64,000 nucleotides of DNA from Sorangiineae bacterium NIC37A_2 (GTDB lineage Bacteria; Myxococcota_A; Polyangia; Polyangiales; Polyangiaceae), in NCBI GenBank assembly GCA_002085155.1, contig NASX01000019.1:1-64000 (forward strand), given 5' to 3'. Numbering within the stretch: the stretch's first letter is position 1; every line of letters starts with the position of its first letter. The translations under genes and the position numbers were made by a program. Shown piece after piece: positions 36,248-45,564 of this stretch. Below the pieces are notes generated by a model. That model did not search any database. It worked only from the letters and a program-made list of their open reading frames with translations, and was not told where the DNA came from.

Positions 36248-36478
36248 TCCCCACACTTACCAGATGACCATCGGAGCGAGAAGATGGAAAAAACTCGCGC
36301 GGGTCCAAACTTCCGCCGGCAAAAGAAAACGGTTCCATCAGCGCCGCTCCGCCGCTCCGAGGGAAGATTCGTCGGTCCCGCTCCGGATTCACTGAGTTGG
36401 GCTGGTTCAAGCGCGCGCGCGGCCGCGCAGCGGGCGACCTCGATCCGCCCGCCCGGCGGGCCAGCTGCCGAGTTGAGC

Positions 36479-37168
36479 TCAGCTCCGCGCATAATGGATC
36501 ACGTCCATGAGGCGAGCCTCCCGCGATCCCCGGTTTTCGTAAGAGTGCTTCTGGTCAGCGCGGAAGAACACAGAATCCCCCGTCTGCAGGTCGCAGACCG
36601 TATCCCCCACGGTCAAACGCACAGTTCCGACCAAAACAATCACCGTCTCCGCCGTCCCCCGCGCATGAGGATCGCTCTCGTGGAGAGCCTTCGGCAAGAG
36701 GCGCAGCTCATACACCTCCGTCGTGGTGGCAGAGCCTCCCGGAGAGAGGAGGCGACTCTCCGTGCGCCCGTCGGTGCTGCGCAGAGGCAGCGCGTCTCCA
36801 GCTCGGAGCACGAGAACAGAGCTGTCGGAGTCCGTGGCCAAGAGATCGTGGAACGGAATCTCGAGCCCCACGGCGATCTTCCAAAGAACGGCGAGCGTCG
36901 GGTTCGTCCGAGCTCCCTCGATCTGGGAAAGGGCCGCCCGGCTCACCCCGCTGCGCGCCGAAAGATCGTCGAGAGAGAGGCCCCGCTCGTGACGGTATTT
37001 GCGGAGCGCCTCAGCCACCCGTCGGGCTAGCTCAGCCGCACCAAGCTCATCGCCGACCTCGGAGCTCGCCCGAGGGCGGCCTTGCCGCTTCTTTTCAGCA
37101 TCCTCCGCGGCGGGGGTGCGCTTGGCTTTCTGGAGATCTTTGGGGGAAGCCTTACTGGCGCGGGCCAT
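36479..37168 (-). CDS. XRE-family regulator with C-terminal cupin domain
   Basis: The start is ATG 37168 with AGGG seven bases upstream; about 229 residues. A very basic N-terminus (ASKASPKDLQKAKR) precedes the helix-turn-helix at about residues 55-110 (LSARSGVSRAALSQIEG). The C-terminal cupin at about 140-229 has SDPHARGTAETVIVLVGTVR and FRADQKHSYENRG, which should bind a small effector. This is the PuuR/SutR-like architecture, commonly controlling metabolism or sugar-acid genes. The target is not known. The next coding region in the opposite direction begins 890 bases away, and a 19-base palindrome lies in that gap. Another candidate target is the neighbouring Sco/oxidase operon on the same strand. 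Confidence 0.9.
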   Translation of the reverse strand: MARASKASPKDLQKAKRTPAAEDAEKKRQGRPRASSEVGDELGAAELARRVAEALRKYRHERGLSLDDLSARSGVSRAALSQIEGARTNPTLAVLWKIAVGLEIPFHDLLATDSDSSVLVLRAGDALPLRSTDGRTESRLLSPGGSATTTEVYELRLLPKALHESDPHARGTAETVIVLVGTVRLTVGDTVCDLQTGDSVFFRADQKHSYENRGSREARLMDVIHYARS

Positions 37169-38059
37169 CGGGACCCTAGCTATCACGCCCATGGACCGAA
37201 CTCCACGGAAACGGACAAGGCCGCTCGAGGGGCCCGACGGGAGCGTTTCTTGGGTTCGGGACGGCGTTTTTTGGCCCCGGTCCATCACCTCCCCCTGAGC
37301 CCGACCGAGCCCTCGTCTGAACGCGTCGCCTCTTTGGGGCGCGGTCGGCGCTCCCCTCTCCCCCGTGACCTCTTCTCACCTGGCCGCAGCCTCCAGCAAG
37401 AAAGACGCGCACAGGCTCGCGCGGACCACCAGCGAGAACCTGTCACGGGCAAGGGGTGACTTCCGTGCCTTTTCACGGCCCTGCCGTTACCCACGCTGGC
37501 CCACGACACTCATCACGTCCGCCCTAACACGCCCCAGCTCAGACGCGCGATTTCCAGATCAGTTCGCGCGCATTTCACGGCATTTTCCCCGGAAAAGAAG
37601 CCAATAAATCACTTGTGAGCATTCAGAGAGTCTCCCATACTCCCGCTCATGATTCGTTCACACGTAAGGAATCGTCCTCCCGAAAGCGGAGAGAAAGGCG
37701 AACGTCGTCGACGTTCGTGACGTGTGAAAATGGCCGCAACATCCGCGATTCATCCGCTGCCTCGCACCAGGCGAGGCCGAAGCCGACTCGAAAGCGCGCC
37801 GCATTTTGCGCGCGCAGGGCGGATTGTCCTCGGTCCAGCCTCGCTTGCGAGAAGAAAATCAAAAAGAGCCTCGTCCATCTTGCAAGACATGCAGTCTCGT
37901 ATTATGAACGGGACATGGAGTGCTGTCGCTGTCGTCACATGGTCCCAAGGGGCCCCCGTCGAGCGCGATAGACCATTTTTTCAAGGATATTCGTGCTCGC
38001 CCGGCCTTCCGGGTTCGACCACGAATCCGGGCCGGGTGAGCCGAGAGGAGGAACACCCG
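37169..38059. other. Long intergenic region between the XRE regulator and the DUF2325 gene
   Basis: No frame here has a credible start, SD and codon pattern; all long frames are Ser/Arg-rich out-of-phase artefacts. It contains a 19-base palindrome (37699-37717). An A/T-richer stretch at 37850-37990 probably contains the promoter of the plus-strand gene. Confidence 0.55.
37699..37717. promoter_or_regulatory. Perfect 19-bp palindrome
   Basis: CGAACGTCG-T-CGACGTTCG has perfect 9-base arms around one central base. It lies 340 bases before the DUF2325 gene and 531 bases from the XRE start. Such symmetry is unlikely by chance in a 890-base gap and fits a LexA/XRE-like or TetR-like operator; the binding protein is unknown. 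Confidence 0.5.
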
Positions 38060-38428
38060 ATGCACATTGTCGTTGTTGGAGGCAGAGAGAAGAACGAAGT
38101 CGACCTTTCGCGCATCGCGACGGGCCGCGGCCACACGATCGAGCTCTTGGACGGCGATGTGGCCGGTCGGGGCATCGAAGGGATTCGAAACGCCGTTTCG
38201 CGTTCCTCGATCGTCATCATCGTGACCGAGATCAACAGCCACGGCGGAGTGGCGGCGGCGAAACGAGAAGCGTCGCGCTTGAACAAACCGACCATGGTTG
38301 TGAGCCGCCTGTCTTGCGCGCGCCTGCGGGGCCTCCTGGACGCTCTCGCGATCCGGGACGCGTCCACGCCCTTCCCCTTGCACACCGGCGGATGGTCCTA
38401 CGGCCAGACGACGTTCGTGCGCCAGTAG
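38060..38428 (+). CDS. DUF2325 domain protein
   Basis: The frame is open well upstream, but ATG 38060 has a strong SD (GAGAGGAGGAAC), giving 122 residues. The fold is a small Rossmann-like domain: MHIVVVGGREKNEVDLSRIA, then ELLDGDVAGRGIEGIRNAVS. IVIIVTEINSHGGVAAAKRE and ASRLNKPTMVVSRLSCARLR complete the DUF2325 pattern (VGG at the start, SHxx and a K-R element, then a C-terminal Ser/Cys). Cytoplasmic. Family function is unknown; in other bacteria such domains are linked to stress and nucleotide or metal sensing. It stands alone, followed by a strong hairpin. Confidence 0.82.
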   Translation: MHIVVVGGREKNEVDLSRIATGRGHTIELLDGDVAGRGIEGIRNAVSRSSIVIIVTEINSHGGVAAAKREASRLNKPTMVVSRLSCARLRGLLDALAIRDASTPFPLHTGGWSYGQTTFVRQ

Positions 38429-38526
38429 TCGCGCCCGAATGCTCATCCAATGCTCATCGAGTTTGATTCCCTTGCGACCGTCCGGTCCACATGGTCCCCC
38501 CGTACGGCCCGGGATCACTGTATCTC

Positions 38527-38551
38527 GGCGCGCGGCCGTAGGCCGCGCGCC
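38527..38551. terminator. Strong GC hairpin downstream of the DUF2325 gene
   Basis: GGCGCGCGGCC and GGCCGCGCGCC pair perfectly (11 bases) around a GTA loop. There is no U-tract, so it may be a stabilising or Rho-assisted structure rather than a classic terminator. Confidence 0.5.
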
Positions 38552-38641
38552 CAATCTGAGCACAAACAACTTTACCTTCCCCGGCGCTGAACGTCTTCAG
38601 ATGCTGGGAACGGGTGTGACATCGATAGTGATGGGAGTAGA

Positions 38642-40360
38642 ATGAAACTGTTATTAAGGCGAGGTGGTTTTCAGCGAACGTGGTCGATCTTTTGCCTGGT
38701 GAGTCTCGGGGGCACACTGGCGAGCACAGTTTCGTGTACAGACGGATCGGACGCGGACAGCTCGAACGGCGGTGAACCTTCCAGTTCCGGCGGGAGGTCG
38801 AGCTCCGGCGGACGCAATGGGTCCGGTGGAAAGGGCGGTTCGAGCAGCGGCGGCCGTTCAAGCGGCGGGAGCGCGGGTGAAGCCAGCTCCGGCGGCTCTA
38901 AGTCAAGCGGTGGCTCGAACACCGGTGGTACGGGCGGGACCGTCGCTCCGGCGATCCATGTCAACACGCCCGAGGACCTGACGGACGAGTCCGAGGTCGA
39001 CTACGCCGACAACGAGCACGGCATCATCACCGGAAACCGCCTGAAGCGCTGGGCCTCCGATTGGAAAAAGAATCGCCCCGCGGCCATCGAAGGCCGCCTC
39101 ATCATTTTCCAGGTCGTGCCCTCAAACGTGCAGAGCGCCTTCAACTTCCCCGCCAACGAAAAAGAGGGCGTCTACTCGTACCTCGTGGGCGCGGACACGT
39201 TCAACGTGAAGCGTGACAACGGCTACTCCGCCTTCGAAACCGACATTCCGAATGGCCAGCAGGCGGACGCTTTCTTCAAGCGCTTCGCAGTGGATCCGCG
39301 CAAGGACCTCATTGTCCTGACCTTCGAGCAACAAGGGAGCACCACGAACAGCATCGTCCACTCGATCGGACGCGCTTGGCTGTTCTTGAAGTACTGGGGC
39401 ATCGACCAGCAGCACCTCGCGATCCTGAACGGAAGCTTGAACTTTAACGCCAACGCGTACGGCTTCCCGCTCTCCCCCGTGGCGAGCCACACGTTCAGCG
39501 ATCCGCCGCAAAACGGAGGTTTCTCGGTCAAGGATCTCGGCGTCGACAGCACCTCCATCGCCATCTCCCTCGAAGAGATCGTCGACGTCTTGGAAGCTCG
39601 CCGGGACGATCCCGGGGAAGACGACGGCGTGCGCATCGTCGACGCGCGCGGCGGCGCCGAAGCGCTCGGTCTGAAGAAAGCGACCAATGCTGGGCAGAAC
39701 ACGTGCACGAGCTACACCGGCACCGCCCCCAACGCTCGTTGCTCGACCCCCTTCGAGGGCCGCATCAAAGGCGCTCAGAGCGTGCCCTGGTCACAGTTCC
39801 TCGACACTGCTCAGAACGGCTTCCGGTTCCTGCCGAAGCTCACGATCAAGTCGATCTTCGATCAGCAGAGCGGCTGGAACGAGGCTTCGAGCCTGACCAT
39901 CCAATATTGCCGCACGAACCAGCGTTCGACGGTGACCGGTATCGTCGCCAACACCATCCTCGGCTACCCGACGCGACTCTACGAGGCCTCCTTCATCGAG
40001 TGGGGCTATTCGTCGGCGGGCCCGGGCCAGGAGGGACTCGGTGGCGCAGGGAACCAGGGGACGCCGAACAAGGCCATCCTGTCGGAGAACTCCGCCTTCC
40101 GTACTGACCTGCCCTACCTCACGGAGCACGCAGTGCTCCATCAGGACGACGCAGCTGCCTATGAGCCCGGCGGAACCCTCGGTGCTCTGACGCAGCCGGT
40201 CACCTGGGTCGATGGACCCAACTACAACGACGAAGCGGACGTTCCGCCCGTCGAAGGGACCTGGCCGCCCCTCGATCCGGACGCGACCACCTCGCGCCTG
40301 ACCATCGACGAGGACCGCGCTTACCTGCGTGGCGTCTCCGTCGACGAGCTCGAGGATTGA
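38642..40360 (+). CDS. Secreted tandem rhodanese-like lipoprotein
   Basis: A 572-residue protein with a lipobox-like end (ASTVSCTDG) near residue 32 and a Gly/Ser-rich linker to about 95. Two rhodanese folds follow. The first is an inactive-looking copy at about 120-285 (IGRAWLFLKYWGIDQQHLAI). The second, at about 320-470, has VRIVDARGGAEALGLKK, GRIKGAQSVPWSQFLDTA and the active-site loop QYCRTNQRSTVTG, where Cys is the sulphur carrier. It resembles mercaptopyruvate/thiosulphate sulfurtransferases, though members are usually cytoplasmic. The export signal is unusual. It converges on the octahaem cytochrome gene; a shared role in sulphur chemistry is possible but unproven. Confidence 0.78.
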   Translation: MKLLLRRGGFQRTWSIFCLVSLGGTLASTVSCTDGSDADSSNGGEPSSSGGRSSSGGRNGSGGKGGSSSGGRSSGGSAGEASSGGSKSSGGSNTGGTGGTVAPAIHVNTPEDLTDESEVDYADNEHGIITGNRLKRWASDWKKNRPAAIEGRLIIFQVVPSNVQSAFNFPANEKEGVYSYLVGADTFNVKRDNGYSAFETDIPNGQQADAFFKRFAVDPRKDLIVLTFEQQGSTTNSIVHSIGRAWLFLKYWGIDQQHLAILNGSLNFNANAYGFPLSPVASHTFSDPPQNGGFSVKDLGVDSTSIAISLEEIVDVLEARRDDPGEDDGVRIVDARGGAEALGLKKATNAGQNTCTSYTGTAPNARCSTPFEGRIKGAQSVPWSQFLDTAQNGFRFLPKLTIKSIFDQQSGWNEASSLTIQYCRTNQRSTVTGIVANTILGYPTRLYEASFIEWGYSSAGPGQEGLGGAGNQGTPNKAILSENSAFRTDLPYLTEHAVLHQDDAAAYEPGGTLGALTQPVTWVDGPNYNDEADVPPVEGTWPPLDPDATTSRLTIDEDRAYLRGVSVDELED

Positions 40361-40402
40361 ACGAAGAGGACCCGCCAGACTCACGCTGGTGTAGAAAAGA
40401 AG

Positions 40403-40439
40403 ACCCGGGCTGCTTGATGGCAGCTCGGGTTTTTCTTTT
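40403..40439. terminator. Bidirectional rho-independent terminator
   Basis: ACCCGGGCTGC and GCAGCTCGGGT form an 11-base stem with one mismatch and a 6-base loop, followed on the plus strand by TTTTCTTTT. The minus side begins CTTCTTTTCT. It separates the convergent rhodanese and octahaem genes. Confidence 0.9.
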
Positions 40440-40461
40440 GCGTAGGACGCTCAATCCCCGC

Positions 40462-42750
40462 TCAATCCCGGAGCGCGGCGAGCCGCGCTCGCGCCTCTTC
40501 GGCGCGCGGAGTTGTCTTGTCTGGCAAGAGCCCCATCAGCGCTCCCAGGGCGCTCTGATCGTTCGGATGCTCCTTGAGCACCCCCTCGAGGACCCTGATC
40601 GCCTCCTGTCGCTTCCCCTGACCACTTAGCGCTACAGCATAGACATAGCCAAAGCGAGCATCGTTCGGGGCAGCGCGCACCGCTTTCTCGAGGCTCTCGA
40701 GGGCGGCTGTCCCCTGACCATTGCGCACCTGCCAAAGGCCGAGGGCGTGCGCGGCCGAGGCGCTCGATGGATTGCATTTGAGCGCTTCGTGGAGAGCAGC
40801 TCCAGAAGCCGCCTCGTTCTTCCGCTGCCGCTCCAGCTCCGCCAGGTTGAGGTAGGCTTCGGTCAAGCAAGGTTCGATGCGAAGCGCTATCTCGAGCGCT
40901 CGCCGGGCCTCGTCGAACCTTCCGCGAGCAAGCTCAAAGGCGCTCCTCTCCACGTGCGTCTCGGCGCGGGAGCTGCTCACGTGGAAGGCCTCCTCGACCT
41001 CATGGAAGGCCTCCTCCAGCGCTCTCCTTTCGTCCTTTGGAAGTCGAGCGAGCGGCACGCTGGCGAGGGCCTTTCCGATCGCTACACGTGACGCTCGCTC
41101 CGCCCTCTTCAGAATCGGCAAGAGCAGCTGAGCCCGTTCGGTCAAAGGCAGCTGAGCTGCCCCGAGGACGGCACCGTAGGTCAAGAGAGGTCGCCCTCGA
41201 CCGAGGACTTGGCGGAAGGTTTGAGTGGTCTTTTCGGAGGGATATCGCCCGAGCCGCTCGAGAGCCGTCGCGCGCACAATCTCGGGAGAGCCCTCGTCGA
41301 GCGCCAAGGCGCGAAGAGCCTTCGGAGCTTCCACGGCTCCCTGCGCATGCAGAAGGAGCGCTTCCGTCGCCTGCTTCCGAGCGCGCAAGCCGGGATAAAA
41401 GGACAGCGCGCGGTCCCGAGCCCAGGTCGCGCTCTCTTTCGTGTGGCAACCGTTGCAGGCGTTCGGGGTCCCAAAGCTCACGCTCAGATCGGGACGGGGG
41501 ATCCGGATCGAATGATCGCGTCGCTCGTCCACCTGCATGAAGGTGGCAGGGGGCATGTGGCAGTCGATGCAGGCGGGAGCATTCTTACCTTGATGGTGCG
41601 AGTGCTGCGGCGCATCGAAGCGCTCAGCGTCGTGGCAGCTCACGCACAGGGAGTTCCCCTCGGCGCGGGTCTTTCCTGAGTGTGGTTCGTGGCAATCGGA
41701 GCAACGCACGCCCGCTTGGTACATGCGGCTCTGAAGGAACGAGCCCCACTCGTAGACCTCGCCCCGCACCTGACCGTCGCCGTGGTAGTGGGGAGGAGTG
41801 AGAAGCTCGGGGGAGAAGAAGTCGAGGAACGCCTCGTGAGCGAAAAATGCCTCCTGAATCGGCTCGCGCAAACTGTGACAAGGAGCGCAGGTGTTGACCT
41901 CAACGCCGTCTTGTTTGTGGGGTGAGGGACTGCCGCTCTCCGCGCGCACCCATGGCTCGGAACGCTGGAGGGAGACCGCGAATGCTACCGGAGCTTTCCC
42001 TGGATTGTCCCGAGCGCTCTTGACGTGCTCGGCGCCGGGCCCGTGACACGCCTCACATCCGACGGAGAGCTCGGACCACTTTGTGTCGAAACGATCGGCG
42101 TCCACGTCGTAGCGCCGCTCGACGAACATCGAGTGACAATCGGCACACATGTGGTTCCAGTTCTGAGCAGGCGCCGTGAAGAAGAGCCGATCACCGGGGG
42201 CGATGCCCTCGGGACCATACAAGTGAAACCAACGTTTTCCGTCCTGGGTCTCCGCTCTCTCGTCCCAGGCGACACCGAAGGACTGGAGCTTCCCGCGCCC
42301 AGCATCAACGACGTACTGCTTCAAGGGCCAAACGCCCGAGACATAAGGCACAGCAAAGGAACTCGCTGAGCCATCCGCCCCAGGTCCGCTCACGCGCGGT
42401 GAGCCTTCCTCCTGGAGGAACTGGGTCGCACCGCCATGTTTCGTCGTAAAAGAACTGCCATCAAAACGAGCGTCCACTTCGGCCCGCTCGGGCACCGCGA
42501 GCGCAAGCGCGTGATGAGATGATGTGTAGGCTTTGGCCTGCTCTTCGTGACAAAGGGTGCAGCTCGCTGAACCGACGAACTGAGCGCGCCGCGCCTCAGA
42601 GGGGCTCAAGGCTAAAGACGTCGGTTCGGAGCTTTCAGCGCGGGGCGCGATCTCAGGCTCGCTCTCCCGATGACCGCGCGAGGCGAAAAAGATCACGAGC
42701 GCGGCCACAGAGATCCCGCCCAGCCCAATCTTCCAACTTCGAAGCTGCAT
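40462..42750 (-). CDS. Octahaem c-type cytochrome with HEAT/TPR C-terminal half
   Basis: A 762-residue protein with an N-terminal signal-anchor (IGLGGISVAALVIFFAS). Eight CxxCH motifs lie between residues 64 and about 430: CTLCH, CADCH, CEACH, CAPCH, CSDCH, CVSCH, CIDCH and CNGCH. Extra His clusters (NWNHM, HYHGDG, HSHHQGKNAP) may be distal ligands. The C-terminal 300 residues have a HEAT-like part (LALDEGSPEIVRATALERLG) and TPRs (EPCLTEAYLNLAELERQRKN, ALGLWQVRNGQGTAALESLE). It should be an exported electron-transfer protein or reductase. Hydroxylamine/nitrite/tetrathionate-type multihaem enzymes are relatives, but the activity is not assignable. Confidence 0.93.
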   Translation of the reverse strand: MQLRSWKIGLGGISVAALVIFFASRGHRESEPEIAPRAESSEPTSLALSPSEARRAQFVGSASCTLCHEEQAKAYTSSHHALALAVPERAEVDARFDGSSFTTKHGGATQFLQEEGSPRVSGPGADGSASSFAVPYVSGVWPLKQYVVDAGRGKLQSFGVAWDERAETQDGKRWFHLYGPEGIAPGDRLFFTAPAQNWNHMCADCHSMFVERRYDVDADRFDTKWSELSVGCEACHGPGAEHVKSARDNPGKAPVAFAVSLQRSEPWVRAESGSPSPHKQDGVEVNTCAPCHSLREPIQEAFFAHEAFLDFFSPELLTPPHYHGDGQVRGEVYEWGSFLQSRMYQAGVRCSDCHEPHSGKTRAEGNSLCVSCHDAERFDAPQHSHHQGKNAPACIDCHMPPATFMQVDERRDHSIRIPRPDLSVSFGTPNACNGCHTKESATWARDRALSFYPGLRARKQATEALLLHAQGAVEAPKALRALALDEGSPEIVRATALERLGRYPSEKTTQTFRQVLGRGRPLLTYGAVLGAAQLPLTERAQLLLPILKRAERASRVAIGKALASVPLARLPKDERRALEEAFHEVEEAFHVSSSRAETHVERSAFELARGRFDEARRALEIALRIEPCLTEAYLNLAELERQRKNEAASGAALHEALKCNPSSASAAHALGLWQVRNGQGTAALESLEKAVRAAPNDARFGYVYAVALSGQGKRQEAIRVLEGVLKEHPNDQSALGALMGLLPDKTTPRAEEARARLAALRD

Positions 42751-42771
42751 AAAAAAGAAGACTCTAAAATA

Positions 42772-42808
42772 GGCAGCGGCCCCCGCCGAAGGACAGGGGC
42801 CGCCTGCA
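42772..42808 (-). terminator. Terminator of the sulfatase gene
   Basis: GCGGCCCC and GGGGCCGC pair with flanking GGCA/TGC pairing around a 12-base loop; on the minus strand TATTTTAGAGTCTTCTTTTTT follows. It lies just past the sulfatase stop and just before the octahaem start. Confidence 0.82.
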
Positions 42809-42820
42809 GATTTCCCGAGA

Positions 42821-44890
42821 TTACGGGAAGTAGGCGGGCGTCTGCTCCCGGAGGACGGCGATCTCCGCCTCCAAGGTCGCTCGGACCGCCGTGTGCGCCG
42901 GACTGTTGTGGAGGTTCGTCGTCTCGAGAGGATCAGCCACGAGATCGTAGAGCTCGCGCTGGTTCACGTTTGAGATCAGCTTGAAACGCTTGTCCTTCAC
43001 GGCGTAACGGCGCTGGGTCGTTCCGCTGGAGACTTCGCTGAAGGAGTGAGTTCGACCGTTCTTTGCGGTCTCATCCGAGAGCAGCGGCTTGATGCTGTAG
43101 CTGTGGTTCACCTGGCTCACCGGGACCCCCGCGAGATCCAAGACGGTAGCGTAGATGTCCGTGGAGACGAACAGGTCATCTTCACGTCCACGTCGCGTCA
43201 CACCAGCGCCCGCTACGATGAGCGGAGCTCGCACGCCACCTTCGTAGACGCTGCCCTTTGCGCCGCGGAGAGCGGCATTGCCGTCCTTGATGGGCGGCGG
43301 GGTACCGTTGTCGCCGAGCACGATGACGACGGTCTTCTCGAGGTCCACCTCAGCCAAGAGACGTCCGATCTCGGTGTCGAGGGCCTGGATGTTGGCCTGA
43401 TAGACCGGGATGTTGGTGTGGTAGGTGCCGGGCTCCGGATTTCCGACCGAGCTCAGGTCCACCGAGTGCAGCTCGCGGGGCGGAACCTGGTAGGGGTTGT
43501 TTCCGCCGCCGGCAGCGTGGGGAGCATTGTAGGCTTGGTAGATGAACCAGGGCTCGTTCGGCTTCGTGGCCTCGTGCTCGCGGATGAACTCGATCGCGTA
43601 GTCCGTGAGCGCCGTCGTGGCGTAGGTCGTGTTCGGGAGCGACGGCCCGTTGATGTCGAAGGTCGTCCAGTTGAAGTAGTCGGTCAGGCCGCCGCCGAGG
43701 ATGCCGCGGAAGCGCTTGATGCCGATATCTCGCGCATGCTGCAGGATGCCGTCGACGCCGGGGAAGCTCCCGCCGGGTCGGGGATCGATGCTGCCGCCGC
43801 CGAGATGGTACTTGCCGAAGAGCGCGTGCTCATAGGTCGGGGCCTCTTCGTTCAAGCGATCGAAGAGCGTGACCGTCGAGGTCGGCAGGACGTTTCCGAC
43901 GTTCGTGACGCCGGTCCGGTGGCCGTAGAGACCGCTCACGACGGTGCCACGGGTCGGCGAGCAAACGGGGCTCGCCCACGCGTCGTCGAAGATCAGGCCA
44001 TCTTGAGCCAAAGCTTCGATGTTCGGGACGTCCACTGCGCTGCCGTTGCCGACGAGATCGGGATACAGAGCCGTCGCGTCGGCGCCCCAGTCGTCGATGA
44101 AAAGGAACAGGATGTTCGGCCGTTCGGGCGCTTCGGGCGCGGGCTGCTCCTCGTCCTCTTCCTCGCGAACGAAGGTCACCGTCGTTGTCACGCTCGAGGT
44201 CGAGTCGCCGTCGGAGACTGTGAGCTTGACCGCGGCGGTGCCCGGCGAATTGCTGGTGAGCTTTGCGGTCGGGGAGAGCGGATCGTCGATCACACCCTCG
44301 GTCGTCGACCAATAGTAGGTCAGCGCCGACGGACCAGCGTCCGGATCGCGCACCGTCGTCTTCAAGGTCACCTCACTGCCGACGTAGACCTTCTGGGGCG
44401 TGACGGTGAGCTCATCGACCACCGGAGCCACGTTCAGGGTACCAGTCACGCTCACGCTGCCGTTTCCGCTGGCCGAGGTTCCGCGCAGGCTGATCGTCAC
44501 CGCCGTCGTCCTGCCCGCGGTGACGTTGAAGGTCGCGGAGCCGGTAAACTCCGTGTTCCCTTCCGCCGAGCTGGCGGTGAGCACGATGGTGTAGCCGTTT
44601 CCAGCCGGAATTCCGCCGATCGTTCCACTGATGACAGGGGCGCCGCTCGTGTCGATCGTGCCCGTCTTGGTGAAGCCGTTGCCAGAAATCTCATAGCGGA
44701 CGGAGTTCAGCGTCACTCCCGGCGCTACCTTCAGCTCAAGCCCGAGAGAACCAACCTCCTCGACCTCCCCTTCTGAGACCGGATCTCCGACGCAACCCGC
44801 GAGGCTCGCGCTCGCCAGAATCGCCGCCGCGCACACGAGTGAGATCCCGCCTGCGCGAAGCCCTAGTGACCCCATTTCCTTCTTTTTCAT
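42821..44890 (-). CDS. Secreted sulfatase with N-terminal Ig/PKD-like domains
   Basis: The start is ATG 44890 with SD AAAGGTGA; about 689 residues. Lipobox ASASLAGCVG, then two beta-sandwich domains (to about residue 250, including TVTPQKVYVGSEVTLKTTVR). The alkaline-phosphatase-like sulfatase domain begins RPNILFLFIDDWGADATAL, with metal-binding DD. The formylglycine site is ASPVCSPTRGTVVSGLYG (CxPxR). KTVVIVLGDNGTPPPIKDGN supplies another metal ligand pair. Cys conversion would need a formylglycine-generating enzyme, which is not in this window. The substrate is likely a sulphated polysaccharide or aryl sulphate; unknown. Confidence 0.93.
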   Translation of the reverse strand: MKKKEMGSLGLRAGGISLVCAAAILASASLAGCVGDPVSEGEVEEVGSLGLELKVAPGVTLNSVRYEISGNGFTKTGTIDTSGAPVISGTIGGIPAGNGYTIVLTASSAEGNTEFTGSATFNVTAGRTTAVTISLRGTSASGNGSVSVTGTLNVAPVVDELTVTPQKVYVGSEVTLKTTVRDPDAGPSALTYYWSTTEGVIDDPLSPTAKLTSNSPGTAAVKLTVSDGDSTSSVTTTVTFVREEEDEEQPAPEAPERPNILFLFIDDWGADATALYPDLVGNGSAVDVPNIEALAQDGLIFDDAWASPVCSPTRGTVVSGLYGHRTGVTNVGNVLPTSTVTLFDRLNEEAPTYEHALFGKYHLGGGSIDPRPGGSFPGVDGILQHARDIGIKRFRGILGGGLTDYFNWTTFDINGPSLPNTTYATTALTDYAIEFIREHEATKPNEPWFIYQAYNAPHAAGGGNNPYQVPPRELHSVDLSSVGNPEPGTYHTNIPVYQANIQALDTEIGRLLAEVDLEKTVVIVLGDNGTPPPIKDGNAALRGAKGSVYEGGVRAPLIVAGAGVTRRGREDDLFVSTDIYATVLDLAGVPVSQVNHSYSIKPLLSDETAKNGRTHSFSEVSSGTTQRRYAVKDKRFKLISNVNQRELYDLVADPLETTNLHNSPAHTAVRATLEAEIAVLREQTPAYFP

Positions 44891-44967
44891 CGAATTCACC
44901 TTTCGTTTCTTTCGTGGAGTGGCTCCGGCGAAATCCTCGGGTAGCTCCGGACCCGTCGCTTCCTGCG

Positions 44968-45004
44968 ACGCGATCCGTATAATGGACGCATTTCTGTTTT
45001 ACAA
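44968..45004 (-). promoter_or_regulatory. Sigma-70-like promoter of the sulfatase gene
   Basis: On the minus strand TTGTAA (44999-45004) and TATACG (44976-44981) are separated by 17 bases. Transcription would start about 75 bases before the ATG. Best-looking promoter in the window. Confidence 0.55.
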
Positions 45005-45493
45005 GACAGTCCAGAAACAAACCCGAAGCACTTGTGGCTTTGCGAAAGGCACACGAACGCCGAGAGGTGGTCTGGTCGCTGCCAGAATTCAATCTTTTGC
45101 GCGCGGTCTCGGACCCGTGCCGCGCTCAGAAGCGTCGACGACCGAGAGATCCGAGAAGAAGCTGCGTCTCGTATGACGGACACGAGAAAGACGGCGGCCT
45201 GGGACGCTCGCCGTTTCGTGCTTCACGGAAAGGGCGTCAGCTCTCCGGGTTCAACCGCGGCCCCGCTTTTCCCCCAACCGAGGCGCACTGACGGAGACCC
45301 CCGCTCGCGCCCATCCTCGCAGCTGAACTCAGACAAAGGCTCGGGAGCGCGCCCCGGAAGTGATGCGGCGGGGCCAAAAACCAGAGAGAACACACTGGTT
45401 AGGTATGCGAACAGCTCAGGCGCCATGAGGGCCGCTCGCCGGGGGAATGGGCGCCTTCCTCGAGCCTCCCCAGGCTCTTCATGAGACAAAGCG

Positions 45494-45527
45494 AAAGAGC
45501 GGACCACCTCTCGGAGATCCGCTCTTT
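45494..45527 (-). terminator. Terminator after the TolB-like gene
   Basis: AAAGAGCGGA and TCCGCTCTTT are perfect 10-base arms with a 14-base loop; the minus-strand tail is CGCTTTGTCTC. It lies 37 bases after the stop of the TolB-like lipoprotein gene. Confidence 0.8.
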
Positions 45528-45564
45528 GCTGGAGCGGCGGGCAAGGAGCCCGCCATTCCTTCCA

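Larger units (their letters stand above)
44891..45564. other. Intergenic region between sulfatase and TolB-like genes
   Basis: Apart from the promoter at 44968-45004 and the terminator at 45494-45527, I see nothing convincing. A 94-codon minus-strand frame at 45223-45507 has no SD, signal or family feature. Confidence 0.5.

Noticed and set aside
37859-38569. Minus-strand 236-codon frame opposite the DUF2325 gene
   Set aside because: It is Arg/Gly-rich antisense shadow of a well-supported gene with a strong SD.
45223-45507. Minus-strand 94-codon frame
   Set aside because: No SD, signal peptide or recognisable domain; composition is unlike neighbours' codon pattern.
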